In this document: piece by piece, positions 37,156 through 45,556 of the stretch | Position numbering within the stretch: the first letter of the stretch is position 1 | How the letters are laid out: each line of letters begins with the position of its first letter | Source: Kineococcus gynurae | GTDB lineage: Bacteria; Actinomycetota; Actinomycetes; Actinomycetales; Kineococcaceae | DNA length: 64,000 nt | Assembly (NCBI RefSeq): GCF_050871315.1 | Contig: NZ_JBJLRE010000008.1 | Direction: 5' to 3' (one strand) | The notes under the pieces: model-generated | Database searches by the model: none | What the model was told of the DNA's origin: nothing | The model's input: the letters and a program-made list of their open reading frames with translations, nothing else | Made by a program: the position numbers and the translations under genes

Positions 37156-39354
37156 ATGTCTGAGCACTCGTCCACGTTGCAGCCCCCGCACGTCAGCGCC
37201 GGTGAGCTGGCCCAGGTCGCGGGGGGCGCGCACTGGGCGCCGCACTCGATCCTCGGGGCCCACCCGGTCGAGGGGGGCGTCGGGTACCGCGTGCTGAAGC
37301 CCTTCGCCACCGAGGTCACCGTCCTCACCGAGGACGGAGGACGCGTCCCCCTCCGGCACGAGCAGGACGGGATCTGGGCCGGGGTCGCGGCGGGCGGGCG
37401 CAACGGGGACTACCGCGTCGAGGTCGCCTACGGCGACGGCGTCGCCCACGTCCTGGACGACCCCTACCGTTTCCTGCCCACGCTCGGCGAGGTCGACCTG
37501 CACCTCATCGGGGAGGGTCGTCACGAGCAGCTCTGGGACGTCCTGGGCGCGCACGTGAAGCGGTGGCCCGGGGTGCTCGGCGACGTCGAGGGCACCGCCT
37601 TCGCCGTGTGGGCGCCCAACGCCCGGGCCGTGCGCGTCGTCGGCGACCACAACCACTGGGACGGGCGTCAGCACTCCATGCGGTCGCTGGGGTCCTCCGG
37701 GGTATGGGAGCTGTTCGTGCCCGGCGTGACGGCCGGCAGCCGCTACAAGTTCGAGATCCAGGGACCGGACGGGCACTGGAACCAGAAGGCCGACCCGATG
37801 GCCCAGGCGACCGAGGTGCCGCCCTCGACGGCGTCGGTGGTCACCGAGACCGCCTACGAGTGGGCCGACGACTCCTGGATGACGAAACGGGCGCAGTCGG
37901 ACCCGCACAGCGGTCCGGTGTCCGTGTACGAGGTGCACCTGGGGTCCTGGCGCCAGGGTCTCGGGTACCGCGAACTGGCGACCGAGCTGGTCGACTACGT
38001 GCGCGAGACCGGGTTCACCCACGTCGAGCTGCTGCCGGTCATGGAGCACCCCTTCGGCGGTTCCTGGGGTTACCAGGTCACCTCCTACTTCGCCCCCACC
38101 TCCCGGTTCGGCTCCCCCGACGAGTTCCGTCACCTGGTGGACGCGCTGCACGAGGCCGGCATCGGGGTCATCCTCGACTGGGTCCCCGCGCACTTCCCCA
38201 AGGACTCCTTCGCCCTGGCCCGCTTCGACGGGACCCCGCTCTACGAGCACCCGGACCCGCGCCGCGGTGAGCAGATGGACTGGGGCACCTACGTCTTCGA
38301 CTTCGGGCGGTCCGAGGTCCGCAACTTCCTGGTGGCCAGCGCCCTCTACTGGCTGGAGGAGTTCCACATCGACGGCCTGCGGGTCGACGCGGTCGCCTCG
38401 ATGCTCTACCTGGACTACTCCCGCGAGGAGGGTCAGTGGGCGCCGAACCAGTACGGCGGCCGCGAGAACCTCGAGGCCATCGGCCTGCTGCAGGAGACCA
38501 ACGCGACGGCCTACAAGCGCTACCCGGGGATCATGATGATCGCCGAGGAGTCGACCGCGTTCCCCGGAGTCACCGGCCCCACGTCCGGCGGCGGTCTCGG
38601 TTTCGGCCTGAAGTGGAACATGGGGTGGATGCACGACACCCTCGACTACGTCAGCAAGGAGCCGGTCTACCGGCAGTACCACCACGGGGAGCTGACCTTC
38701 AGCCTCGTCTACGCCTTCAGCGAGAACTTCTGCCTCCCGATCTCCCACGACGAGGTCGTGCACGGCAAGGGGTCGTTGCTGCGCAAGATGCCGGGCGACC
38801 GGTGGCAGCAGCTCGCCAACGTCCGGGCGTACCTCGCCTTCATGTGGTCGCACCCGGGCAAGCAGCTGCTGTTCATGGGGTCCGAGCTCGGGATGGAGGC
38901 CGAGTGGTCGGAGTCGCGCTCCCTGGACTGGTGGTTGCTCGACACCCCGTGGCACAAGGGGTTGCACGACCTGGTGGCCGAGCTGAACGCCGTCTACAAG
39001 CAGCGTCCGGAACTGTGGGAGGACGACTTCAGCCCCTCCGGGTTCGAGTGGATCGACGGCGGGGACAACGGGCGCAACCTGTTGTCGTTCGTCCGCCGCG
39101 ACGCCTCGGGCAAGCCGCTGCTCGTCGTCGTCAACTTCTCCCCGACGGCCTACGAGGACTTCCGGGTGGGGGTCCCGACCCCCGGGGCGTGGCGCGAGGT
39201 GCTCAACACCGACGAGGAGCGTTTCGCCGGTTCCGGCGTGACGAACCCGCAGACGCTGGTCTCCGAGGCCCGGGAGTGGAACGGTCGCGAGCACTCCGTC
39301 GGGCTGCGGGTCCCGCCGCTCGGGGCCACCTGGCTGGTGCTCGACAACAGCTGA
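37156..39354 (+). CDS. glgB: 1,4-alpha-glucan branching enzyme GlgB
   Basis: Introduces alpha-1,6 branches into the linear glucan made by GlgE or GlgA. The 732-aa GH13_9 protein has an N1 domain (about 10-105), CBM48 (about 120-215), and a catalytic barrel with nucleophile Asp411 (LRVDAVASM) and acid/base Glu464 (MMIAEES), almost the same spacing as in the E. coli enzyme. A conserved SHDEVVHGK segment follows. The C-terminal beta domain is complete. GGGAG about 10 nt before the ATG provides the ribosome site. It is the third gene of the glgE operon. Confidence 0.96.
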   Translation: MSEHSSTLQPPHVSAGELAQVAGGAHWAPHSILGAHPVEGGVGYRVLKPFATEVTVLTEDGGRVPLRHEQDGIWAGVAAGGRNGDYRVEVAYGDGVAHVLDDPYRFLPTLGEVDLHLIGEGRHEQLWDVLGAHVKRWPGVLGDVEGTAFAVWAPNARAVRVVGDHNHWDGRQHSMRSLGSSGVWELFVPGVTAGSRYKFEIQGPDGHWNQKADPMAQATEVPPSTASVVTETAYEWADDSWMTKRAQSDPHSGPVSVYEVHLGSWRQGLGYRELATELVDYVRETGFTHVELLPVMEHPFGGSWGYQVTSYFAPTSRFGSPDEFRHLVDALHEAGIGVILDWVPAHFPKDSFALARFDGTPLYEHPDPRRGEQMDWGTYVFDFGRSEVRNFLVASALYWLEEFHIDGLRVDAVASMLYLDYSREEGQWAPNQYGGRENLEAIGLLQETNATAYKRYPGIMMIAEESTAFPGVTGPTSGGGLGFGLKWNMGWMHDTLDYVSKEPVYRQYHHGELTFSLVYAFSENFCLPISHDEVVHGKGSLLRKMPGDRWQQLANVRAYLAFMWSHPGKQLLFMGSELGMEAEWSESRSLDWWLLDTPWHKGLHDLVAELNAVYKQRPELWEDDFSPSGFEWIDGGDNGRNLLSFVRRDASGKPLLVVVNFSPTAYEDFRVGVPTPGAWREVLNTDEERFAGSGVTNPQTLVSEAREWNGREHSVGLRVPPLGATWLVLDNS

Positions 39355-39372
39355 TCCCGGGGCCCTGACGAC

Positions 39373-39930
39373 GTGGAGCGGATCTCGGGCCGCGAGGTCT
39401 ACCGCAACGCCTGGATGAGCGTCCGCGAGGACCGGGTCCGCCGGGCCGACGGCGGCGAAGGGGTCTACGGCGTCGTCGACAAGCCGGACTTCGCCCTCGT
39501 CGTCCCCTACCAGGGGGACGGCGAGGGCGTCGCCGTGGACGGGGTGGCCGGCGAGGGGTTCTGGATGGTGGAGCAGTTCCGCTACCCCGTGGGGCGCCGG
39601 GCGTGGGAGTTCCCCCAGGGCACGTCGACGACCGGGGCCGAGGCCGAGGCCCTGGCCCGCGACGAGCTCGAGGAGGAGACCGGCCTGCGGGCGGGGAGCC
39701 TGCACCGCATCGGGTTCCTTTACGCCGCCTACGGCATGTCCAGCCAGGGGTGCTCCGTGTGGCTGGCCACCGACCTCGTGGCCGGCAGGCCCCGACGGGA
39801 GGAGACCGAGGCCGACATGGTCAGCGGCTTCGTCCCGCGCGGTCGCGTCCGCGATCTGGTCGCCGCCGGGGGGATCGCGGACGGCCCGAGCCTGGCCGCG
39901 CTCTGGATGGCCGAGGCCCACCTGCCCTGA
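39373..39930 (+). CDS. NUDIX hydrolase, ADP-ribose pyrophosphatase-like
   Basis: A 185-aa Nudix protein. The Nudix box is at about residues 79-101 (GTSTTG...DELEEETGL). The box is complete except that the usual Arg of REUxEE is Asp; the metal-binding EE pair is intact. The preceding WEFPQGT and following GFLYAAYGMSSQ segments resemble ADP-sugar hydrolases, so ADP-ribose or ADP-glucose may be the substrate. The latter would fit the glucan operon 18 bp upstream, but that is inference. The start is GTG. Confidence 0.85.
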   Translation: MERISGREVYRNAWMSVREDRVRRADGGEGVYGVVDKPDFALVVPYQGDGEGVAVDGVAGEGFWMVEQFRYPVGRRAWEFPQGTSTTGAEAEALARDELEEETGLRAGSLHRIGFLYAAYGMSSQGCSVWLATDLVAGRPRREETEADMVSGFVPRGRVRDLVAAGGIADGPSLAALWMAEAHLP

Positions 39931-39948
39931 CGTCCGTCGGGCTCGGCG

Positions 39949-40482
39949 TCAGCCGAGAAGTCCCGCCGCCGCGGCCGCGGCCACGCGCGCGGCCAACCCC
40001 TCGACGTCGGGCTCGGCGACCGGGCGGCCCAGCAGGAGCACCGACTGCAGCAACGGCCCGGTCACCGCGAGCACGACCGCCTCGCCGTCGGTGCCCTCGG
40101 GCACCTCACCCCGCGACCGGGCCCGCTCCACCACGGCCACCGCGGCGCCCAACCGGTCGCTCCAGAAACCGTTGAGCTCGGTGGCGGCGGCCTCGGAGCG
40201 GAACGAGGCCGCCAGCAGGGCCACGGCCAACGTCGGCCGACCCTGGTGGGCCCCGACGACCTCCTCGGCCAGGGCGGTCAGGTCGCCCGCCAGGCTGCCG
40301 GTGTCCGGCGGGGTCCACGCGCTGTCCCGGGCCGCGCGGACGGCGTCGGCCAGCAACCCGCCCACGTCCCCCCACCGCCGGTAGACGGTGGCCCGGTGCA
40401 CGCCGCTGCGCTGGGCGACGCGGTCGACCGTCAACCCTTCGACCCCGGACTCCAGCAGCTCCGCCCGGACCGCGCGGAGCAC
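39949..40482 (-). CDS. TetR-family transcriptional regulator
   Basis: A 177-aa repressor-type protein with an N-terminal TetR helix-turn-helix (about 18-37; LTVDRVAQRSGVHRATVYRRW) and an all-helical ligand-binding domain of the TetR_C type. The start is uncertain: GTG 40482 leaves a rather short first helix and lacks a nearby ribosome site, with a GGAGG 30 nt upstream. It lies 58 bp downstream of the cnoX-like gene on the same strand and may be cotranscribed with it. The target is unknown. Confidence 0.85.
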   Translation of the reverse strand: MLRAVRAELLESGVEGLTVDRVAQRSGVHRATVYRRWGDVGGLLADAVRAARDSAWTPPDTGSLAGDLTALAEEVVGAHQGRPTLAVALLAASFRSEAAATELNGFWSDRLGAAVAVVERARSRGEVPEGTDGEAVVLAVTGPLLQSVLLLGRPVAEPDVEGLAARVAAAAAAGLLG

Positions 40483-40540
40483 GGCCGTGCGGACGCGTTC
40501 GCTGCGCCCGGGGACCTCCAGATCGCTCAGGAGGGGTCGC

Positions 40541-41506
40541 TCAGAACAGTGCGCGGGACAGCGCCAGGCGCGCCTTGGCGACCCGCGGGTCGTCGGGGCC
40601 CACGACGGCGAACAGCTCGAGCAGGTGGGTCCGGGCCGCGTCGCGCTCCTCCCCCGCGGTGAGCGTCACCAGGCGGACGAGACGGGCGAAGGCGTCCTCG
40701 ACGTGACCGCCGGCCAGGTCGAGGTCGGCGGCGACGAGCTGGGCCGCGACGTCGGTCGGCGCGGCGGCCGCGGCCGACCGCGCGGCGTCGGCGTCGACGC
40801 CCTCGAGCCGGCGCAGCACCCCGACCCGGGCCAGTCCCGCGGTCGCCTCGACGTCGCGCGGGTCCTGGGCCAGGGCCTTGTGCCAGGCGGCCGCGGCGGC
40901 GTCGAGGTCGCCGGTCTCGAGCGCGGCGAGGGCCTCGGCGTGCAGCGGGGGCAGCGGCGGGGCGGACGGCTCCGCGGCCTGGTCGACGTCCTCGGCCCCG
41001 GCGAGCCGGCCCGACACGCCGTTGGCCTCGGCGACCCGCAGCACCTCCTCCAGCAGCGGACGCCCCTCCTCCGCGCTGGGGTAGCTACCGGTGAACAGCG
41101 GGATGGGCTGGCCCTTGACGATGGCCGCGACCAGCGGCACCGAGCGGGCCTGGAGGGTCTGCAGCAGGGACTGGGCGAGGTTGGGTTCGGCCTGCGCGTC
41201 GATGCGGGCCAGCAGCAGCCGGCCCCCGGCCTCGCCGACGAGGGTCACCAGGACCTCGGCCCCCGTGTCGTACCCCTCGGCCCACAGCTCCACCAGGACG
41301 GGGACCTCGGCCGACTGCTGGACGACCTCGGTGAAGTTCTGCTCGGTGACGTCGACGACGAACGGCGCCGGCGCCGCGGCCACCGGGTCACCCGCCTGAC
41401 GACGGGCGACCTCCTCGCGGCGGGCGTTGCGGGCCGCGATCGCGCCGAGGTCCACGGCACCCCGGAGATTGAGCTGGGGGCCGGGCTGCGCGGAGGGCTG
41501 ACTCAT
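40541..41506 (-). CDS. CnoX/YbbN-like thioredoxin-TPR co-chaperone without CxxC
   Basis: A 321-aa protein with a thioredoxin fold (about 45-155; VPVLVELWAEGYDTGAEVL) and C-terminal TPR-like helices (about 185-320). The thioredoxin active site reads WAEGYDTG: both cysteines are absent, so it cannot catalyse disulfide exchange. Such proteins (CnoX/YbbN) act as chaperone holdases that hand proteins to GroEL or DnaK. A homologue sits in the same neighbourhood of glgB in mycobacteria. The ATG has an AAGCTG-rich leader with no strong ribosome site. Confidence 0.88.
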   Translation of the reverse strand: MSQPSAQPGPQLNLRGAVDLGAIAARNARREEVARRQAGDPVAAAPAPFVVDVTEQNFTEVVQQSAEVPVLVELWAEGYDTGAEVLVTLVGEAGGRLLLARIDAQAEPNLAQSLLQTLQARSVPLVAAIVKGQPIPLFTGSYPSAEEGRPLLEEVLRVAEANGVSGRLAGAEDVDQAAEPSAPPLPPLHAEALAALETGDLDAAAAAWHKALAQDPRDVEATAGLARVGVLRRLEGVDADAARSAAAAAPTDVAAQLVAADLDLAGGHVEDAFARLVRLVTLTAGEERDAARTHLLELFAVVGPDDPRVAKARLALSRALF

Positions 41507-41549
41507 GGGCGACAGCTTCTCACGCAGGGCGACCCGGGCCGTCGAGGTG

Positions 41550-42545
41550 TCAGGACGCCTCGGCCGAGACCGGTCCGCTCTGCGCGGCCAGCACCCGCAC
41601 CGTCCCCTGCGCCGGGATGGCGAAGGCGACGACCTCGTCGCGCACCACGGTCACCGAACGGGCCTGCTCGCGGCCGGCGAGCGCCGCCGTCGCCGCGTCG
41701 AGCGTGCCCGCCCGCCCCCCGGCCGGGCCGGACTGCGTGGTGCTCCACCGCATGGCCGCGAAGGCGATCGCGCCGCCGTCACGGGTACGGACCGCCCGCA
41801 CCGAGTCGGGCAGGAGTTCCCGGGTCTGCTCGAACCGACCCCCCTGGGCCTGCAGCGAGGCGGTGTCGCGCTGGACCGCCTCCTCCACACCGGAGCGGAA
41901 GGCGTCCTCGGCGAACTGCTCGACGAACTCCGACTCGGTGTCGCGCAGCAGGACGTCGACGTAGCGCTCGGCCACCTGCTGCGGGCTCGCGACCAGGTTC
42001 GTGTCCTCGTCGGGGGCCACGACGTCGGCCCCGGCCGAGGGCGCGTCGGTGGTGGGCAGGCTCACGCCGGGCAGCAGCGAGGGCGTGGCCCACACCTTGT
42101 AGGGGGTTCGGGCCGACTCCGAGGTCAGCAGGGCGAACGACGGCTTCTCGTCGGCCCCCGCCCCCGTGACCACCACGAACCACCGCGGCCAGTCCTCCTG
42201 CCGGGGCAGCAGCGAGGAGACGGGGTCGAAGTCGTCGGCCCCGCCGGTGGCCGCCGGGGTGCCCCCGGCGGCGGCGATCCGGGCCGCGGCGGTGCGCAGG
42301 TCCAGCTCGGGGCCGGTGAGGCGCTCGGCCGCCGCGGTCGGGTCGGCCACCGGGTCGGCGGACTGCAGACCCGCGACGGCATCGGTCGTGATGCGCGCGG
42401 CCTGGGCGGGCGCGACGACCGGCAGCACCCGCTCCGGGGCGGGCGGGGTGGAGACGGTGGGCAGCTGGGCGCACCCGGCCAGCGGCAGCCCGAGGGCGAG
42501 GGCCAGCCCGAGCGCGCGGCGGGTGGGGCGGGTGCGGGTGCTCAT
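41550..42545 (-). CDS. Lipoprotein of unknown function
   Basis: A 331-aa protein with a lipoprotein signal: RRALGLALALG then the lipobox LAGC (cysteine near residue 25), so it is probably anchored on the outer face of the membrane. The mature part is a soluble alpha/beta protein rich in Ala, Asp and Thr; no enzyme motif is seen. The phrase FVVVTGAGADEKPSFALLTS and the DEF/ERYVDVLL helices suggest a two-domain fold. Its ATG overlaps the stop of the preceding membrane-protein gene by 4 bp, so they form a unit. I do not recognise the function. Confidence 0.8.
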   Translation of the reverse strand: MSTRTRPTRRALGLALALGLPLAGCAQLPTVSTPPAPERVLPVVAPAQAARITTDAVAGLQSADPVADPTAAAERLTGPELDLRTAAARIAAAGGTPAATGGADDFDPVSSLLPRQEDWPRWFVVVTGAGADEKPSFALLTSESARTPYKVWATPSLLPGVSLPTTDAPSAGADVVAPDEDTNLVASPQQVAERYVDVLLRDTESEFVEQFAEDAFRSGVEEAVQRDTASLQAQGGRFEQTRELLPDSVRAVRTRDGGAIAFAAMRWSTTQSGPAGGRAGTLDAATAALAGREQARSVTVVRDEVVAFAIPAQGTVRVLAAQSGPVSAEAS

Positions 42546-43261
42546 CGGGCGCCCTCCTGGTCGGCGGGCCGGGCCTCCCGGCGGGTGGACCGCCGCCCTC
42601 GTCGCCCGCTCCGACGGGCGAGGACGAGCAGGAGGACGGCGAGGACGAGCAGCGCGGCACCCGCGACGACCAGCGGGACCGCGGCCGGGTGCCGCAGGGC
42701 GTCACCCTGGGCGTCCTGCAGCGGCCACTGCAGCGTCACGGTGCCGGAGAAGGGGGTCGTCCCGTCCCCCGTGACGAGGAGGACCGCGGTGTCGGTGGCC
42801 GGCCCGGCGGCCGCGCGCACGGCGTCGCCCTCGGTGGGCCAGCGCAGACCGGCGCTGCCGGTGCCGGACTCCGCGGTGATCCACACGTCGGAGGTGCGCG
42901 GGTCGCCGGCCGGTCCCTCGCCCCCGGTCGTCACCGTGGTGCGGGGGGCGTCGAGGGGGCCCGTGACGCCGGTGACGGTCTCGACCGCCGCGCCGTCGAG
43001 CCAGGCGGTCGCGTCGTCGGGACGGACGAGGGCGACGAAGACCGGGTCGTCGGCCCCGGCGGCGGTGACCCGCACCGTGGCCTCGGGGCCGCTCAGCGCC
43101 AGGACCCCGGGGGCCGTCACGACGGCCACCGGACCGTCACCGTCCAGCGTCGTGCTGGTGGTGAGGGTCGAGGGCGGGGCGAACGCGGTCAGCAGCAGGA
43201 CGCCGACCGCGAGGGCCGCCGCACCGCCGAACGCGAGGAGCACGGCGAGTACACGCCTCAC
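42542..43261 (-). CDS. Bitopic/two-helix membrane protein of unknown function
   Basis: A 239-aa protein with an N-terminal hydrophobic helix (about 3-25), an extracytoplasmic beta-rich Thr/Asp/Gly domain (about 30-190), a second helix (about 196-218) and a basic cytoplasmic tail (RRSGRRGRRSTRRE). The GTG at 43261 is preceded by GGAGG (complement of 43269-43273) at 7 nt and a TAGGGT -10 (complement of 43302-43307). Coupled to the downstream lipoprotein gene by an ATGA overlap, it may form an envelope complex with it. No family recognised. Confidence 0.78.
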   Translation of the reverse strand: MRRVLAVLLAFGGAAALAVGVLLLTAFAPPSTLTTSTTLDGDGPVAVVTAPGVLALSGPEATVRVTAAGADDPVFVALVRPDDATAWLDGAAVETVTGVTGPLDAPRTTVTTGGEGPAGDPRTSDVWITAESGTGSAGLRWPTEGDAVRAAAGPATDTAVLLVTGDGTTPFSGTVTLQWPLQDAQGDALRHPAAVPLVVAGAALLVLAVLLLVLARRSGRRGRRSTRREARPADQEGAR

Positions 43262-43352
43262 GGCTGGGCCTCCGAGGGGGTCCGGGGTCGGGAGCGCAGC
43301 CACCCTAACGGCCCGAGGGGCGCGGATCACCCACCTGAGTTAAGGTCACCCT

Positions 43353-43370
43353 TGCTTGTACCTGCAAGCA
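43353..43370. promoter_or_regulatory. Inverted repeat upstream of doxX
   Basis: TGCTTG (43353-43358) and CAAGCA (43365-43370) flank a 6-nt spacer, 78 bp upstream of the DoxX start. A further AAGG/CCTT pair lies at about 43343-43353. Possible operator for the DoxX gene. Confidence 0.4.
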
Positions 43371-43447
43371 TCGTCCTGGCCCGAGCGACCGATCACCGCG
43401 CCCGAACCCCCGTCCTGGGGCCCACCCGTCCGCGAAGGAGACCCGCG

Positions 43448-43900
43448 ATGACCAGCACCACCGCACCCCCCTCCGGCACGCTCACCGTGACCCGCCCGAG
43501 CACCGGCCACTCCCTCGGCCTGCTCGCGCTGCGCCTCGTCGCCGGGGCCGTCCTGCTCACCCACGGCATCCCCAAGCTGACCGGGCTCGACGGCGTCACC
43601 GCCGCCGCGGCCGGCAGCGGCGTCCCGGCCCCGGAGATCGCCGGGATCCTCGTGGTCGCCGGGGAGATCGGCCTCGGCGTGCTGCTCCTACTGGGGCTCG
43701 CGACCCGGGTCGCGGGCGGGCTGCTGCTCGTCCAGATGGTCCTGACCTGGGTGTTCATGCACTCCGGCGACGGTCTGTTCATCGAGGGTCAACTCAACGG
43801 CGAGAACGCCGTGCTGCTCGCGGCGATCGGCGCCACCCTGCTCCTCACCGGGCCCGGACGGGTCGCGGTGGACGCTGCGCTGCGTCGCCGCCGGGCCTGA
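43448..43900 (+). CDS. DoxX-family membrane protein
   Basis: A 150-aa protein with four predicted helices (about 25-45, 60-84, 87-107, 115-135) and the DoxX signature LRLVAGAVLLTHGIPKL near residue 27. DoxX-family proteins are linked to thiol and oxidative-stress functions in actinobacteria and to quinone chemistry elsewhere; the precise activity of this member is unknown. GAAGGAG at 43435-43441 is well placed for the ATG. It is a single gene facing the thiamine-binding protein gene across a small GGCCCG/CGGGCC repeat. Confidence 0.87.
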   Translation: MTSTTAPPSGTLTVTRPSTGHSLGLLALRLVAGAVLLTHGIPKLTGLDGVTAAAAGSGVPAPEIAGILVVAGEIGLGVLLLLGLATRVAGGLLLVQMVLTWVFMHSGDGLFIEGQLNGENAVLLAAIGATLLLTGPGRVAVDAALRRRRA

Positions 43901-43955
43901 CCAGCGGGCCCGCACGGGCCATCACGACGTGGTCCCGGGTCCCGGCGGGGGGCGG

Positions 43956-44297
43956 TCACTGACCGCGCCCCGCCTCCCCCTGGGTCCGCTCGACGGCCGC
44001 CTCGAGCCGTTCCAGCTTGCCGGTGAGCTCACCCTCGTGACCCGGGCGGATGTCGGCCTTGAGGACCAGCGACACCCGCGGACCGTGCCGCCCGACCGCC
44101 TCGCAGGCGCGGCGCACGACGTCCATGCACTCCTTCCACGAGCCCTCGACCGTGGTGAACATCGCATCGGTCCGGTGCGGCAGCCCGGACTCCCGCACGA
44201 CGAGGACGGCGTCGGCGACGGCCGCGGTGACGGAGTCCGGGGCGGCCCCGACAGGGGCCGGTCCACCGGAGGGGGCGACGGAGAAGGCGACGAGCAT
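43956..44297 (-). CDS. Thiamine-binding protein (MTH1187/YkoF-like family)
   Basis: A 113-aa ferredoxin-like-fold protein of the UPF0045/MTH1187 family, whose members bind thiamine. Family features are MLVAFSV at the start, VRESGLPHRTDAMFTTVEG (about 38-56) and KADIRPGHEGELTGKLERLE. The ATG at 44297 rather than an upstream GTG at 44306 is chosen because a TAGCGT -10 ends 7 nt before it and overlaps the other candidate. No thiamine transport gene is nearby. Confidence 0.87.
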   Translation of the reverse strand: MLVAFSVAPSGGPAPVGAAPDSVTAAVADAVLVVRESGLPHRTDAMFTTVEGSWKECMDVVRRACEAVGRHGPRVSLVLKADIRPGHEGELTGKLERLEAAVERTQGEAGRGQ

Positions 44298-44304
44298 GGC
44301 CCGC

Positions 44305-44310
44305 ACGCTA
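44305..44310 (-). promoter_or_regulatory. -10 element of the thiamine-binding protein gene
   Basis: Minus-strand TAGCGT lies 7 nt from the ATG at 44297, indicating a leaderless transcript. Confidence 0.5.
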
Positions 44311-44352
44311 CCGGCGAGTGTGTCGCCCCGACTCCCGACGACGGCGCGCGGC

Positions 44353-44358
44353 TACGCT
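44353..44358 (+). promoter_or_regulatory. Candidate -10 for the coiled-coil protein gene
   Basis: TACGCT fits TANNNT and would give a leader of about 63 nt containing GGAGG at 44416-44420 ahead of GTG 44428. No convincing -35 is seen. Confidence 0.35.
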
Positions 44359-44427
44359 GACCCGCAGCCGACCGATCACCCTGCCGGGTGCGGTCATCAC
44401 GCCATCACGTCATGCGGAGGTCCGCCG

Positions 44428-45531
44428 GTGTCCGAGTCCACCGAGCAGTTCGGCGTCGTCGTCCGCGGTTACGACCGGGGCCAGGTCGACGCCCGGATGC
44501 GACACCTCGAGACCGCCCTCGAGGAGGCCCGCGCCCGGGTCAAGGAGATCGACGCGCGCGCCCTGCGCATCGCCGGCGAGCTCGACACCGCCCAGCGCGA
44601 GCTGCGCGAGCGGGAGAACCCCACCTACTCCTCCCTCGGCGCCCGGGCCCACCAGCTGCTGAGCCTCGCCGAGGACCAGGCCAACGAGATGCTGCACTCG
44701 GCCCGGCGCGACGCCGACCGGCAGCGGACCGACGCCCGCCGCTCCGCCACGGAGACCCGCGAGGCGGCCGAGGGCGACGCCGAGCGCCGTCGCCACGAGT
44801 CCACCCGCGACGCCGACGAGCTGCGCGCCCAGGCCCGGGCCCAGGCCCAGGGCCTCGTGGAGTCCGCGCAGCGCACCGCGGCCGAGACCGCGGCCGCCGC
44901 CCACCGTGGGGCGGAGCAGATGCGGGCCGCCGCCGAGCACGAGAAGGCCGAGATGCTCGCGGCCGCCGAGCGCGAGGCCGCCGAGGTGCGCGCCAAGGCC
45001 GACCACTACGCGACCCAGGTCCGGGCCGCGGCCGAGGCCGCCGCCCGGGAGCAGGAGCTGGCCGTCGCCGCCGCGCGCGAGCGCGCCGCCGAGGAGGACC
45101 GGCTGCGGCTGGCCTCGGCCGCCGCCCGCACCGACGCGCAGATCACCGAGGCCGGACGTCGCGCCGCCGAGGCCGAGGAGCGGGTGCGTCAGGCGCTCGA
45201 CGAGGCTGAGTCGGTGCGCGCCGACGCCCTGGCCCAGGCGGCCAAACGGATGGAGGAGGCCCGGCGCGAGGCCGACGCCGTCCTCGCCGAGGCCCGCGAG
45301 GAGGCCGCCCGGCAGCGCTCGGAGGCCAAGGCCTTCGCCGACCAGGTGCGCGAGGAGGCCAACGCCGAGGTCGACGGGCTGATGCGCCGCCGCGACGAGA
45401 TCACGACCCAGTTCGACGACCTGCGCGAGAAGCTGGGCCCGCGCGGAGACGCCGACCAGTCCGGGGCGGGTGCGGGCGACGGGGTCGTGGACCTCACCGC
45501 CACCGGCGACCGCCAGGGCACGCCTGCCTGA
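44428..45531 (+). CDS. Long DivIVA-like coiled-coil protein
   Basis: A 367-aa protein that begins with a DivIVA-like segment (FGVVVRGYDRGQVDARMRHLE, residues 8-28) and continues as an almost unbroken Ala/Glu/Arg-rich coiled coil to about 340, with a short Gly/Asp tail. Such proteins (DivIVA, Scy and FilP-like) organise polar growth, cell division or the cytoskeleton in actinobacteria. The repeats make precise homology uncertain. GGAGG at 44416-44420 supports GTG 44428. A single-gene unit followed closely by a convergent hydrolase. Confidence 0.8.
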   Translation: MSESTEQFGVVVRGYDRGQVDARMRHLETALEEARARVKEIDARALRIAGELDTAQRELRERENPTYSSLGARAHQLLSLAEDQANEMLHSARRDADRQRTDARRSATETREAAEGDAERRRHESTRDADELRAQARAQAQGLVESAQRTAAETAAAAHRGAEQMRAAAEHEKAEMLAAAEREAAEVRAKADHYATQVRAAAEAAAREQELAVAAARERAAEEDRLRLASAAARTDAQITEAGRRAAEAEERVRQALDEAESVRADALAQAAKRMEEARREADAVLAEAREEAARQRSEAKAFADQVREEANAEVDGLMRRRDEITTQFDDLREKLGPRGDADQSGAGAGDGVVDLTATGDRQGTPA

Positions 45532-45556
45532 TCCCGGCGCCGACGGCCCCCGCGGC

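Noticed and set aside
35655..37163. Continuing the first maltokinase frame to 37163 as one 502-aa protein
   Set aside because: After the G9 run this frame turns into Arg/Pro-rich shadow sequence, while the true maltokinase motifs lie in the +1 frame.
33502..39921. Minus-strand frame of over 2100 codons opposite glgE, mak, glgB and the NUDIX gene
   Set aside because: Same artefact; composition is low-complexity and all real motifs are on the other strand.
43340..43355. DtxR/IdeR iron box upstream of doxX
   Set aside because: TTAAGGTCACCCTT matches only the outer positions of the known 19-bp box; too weak to claim.
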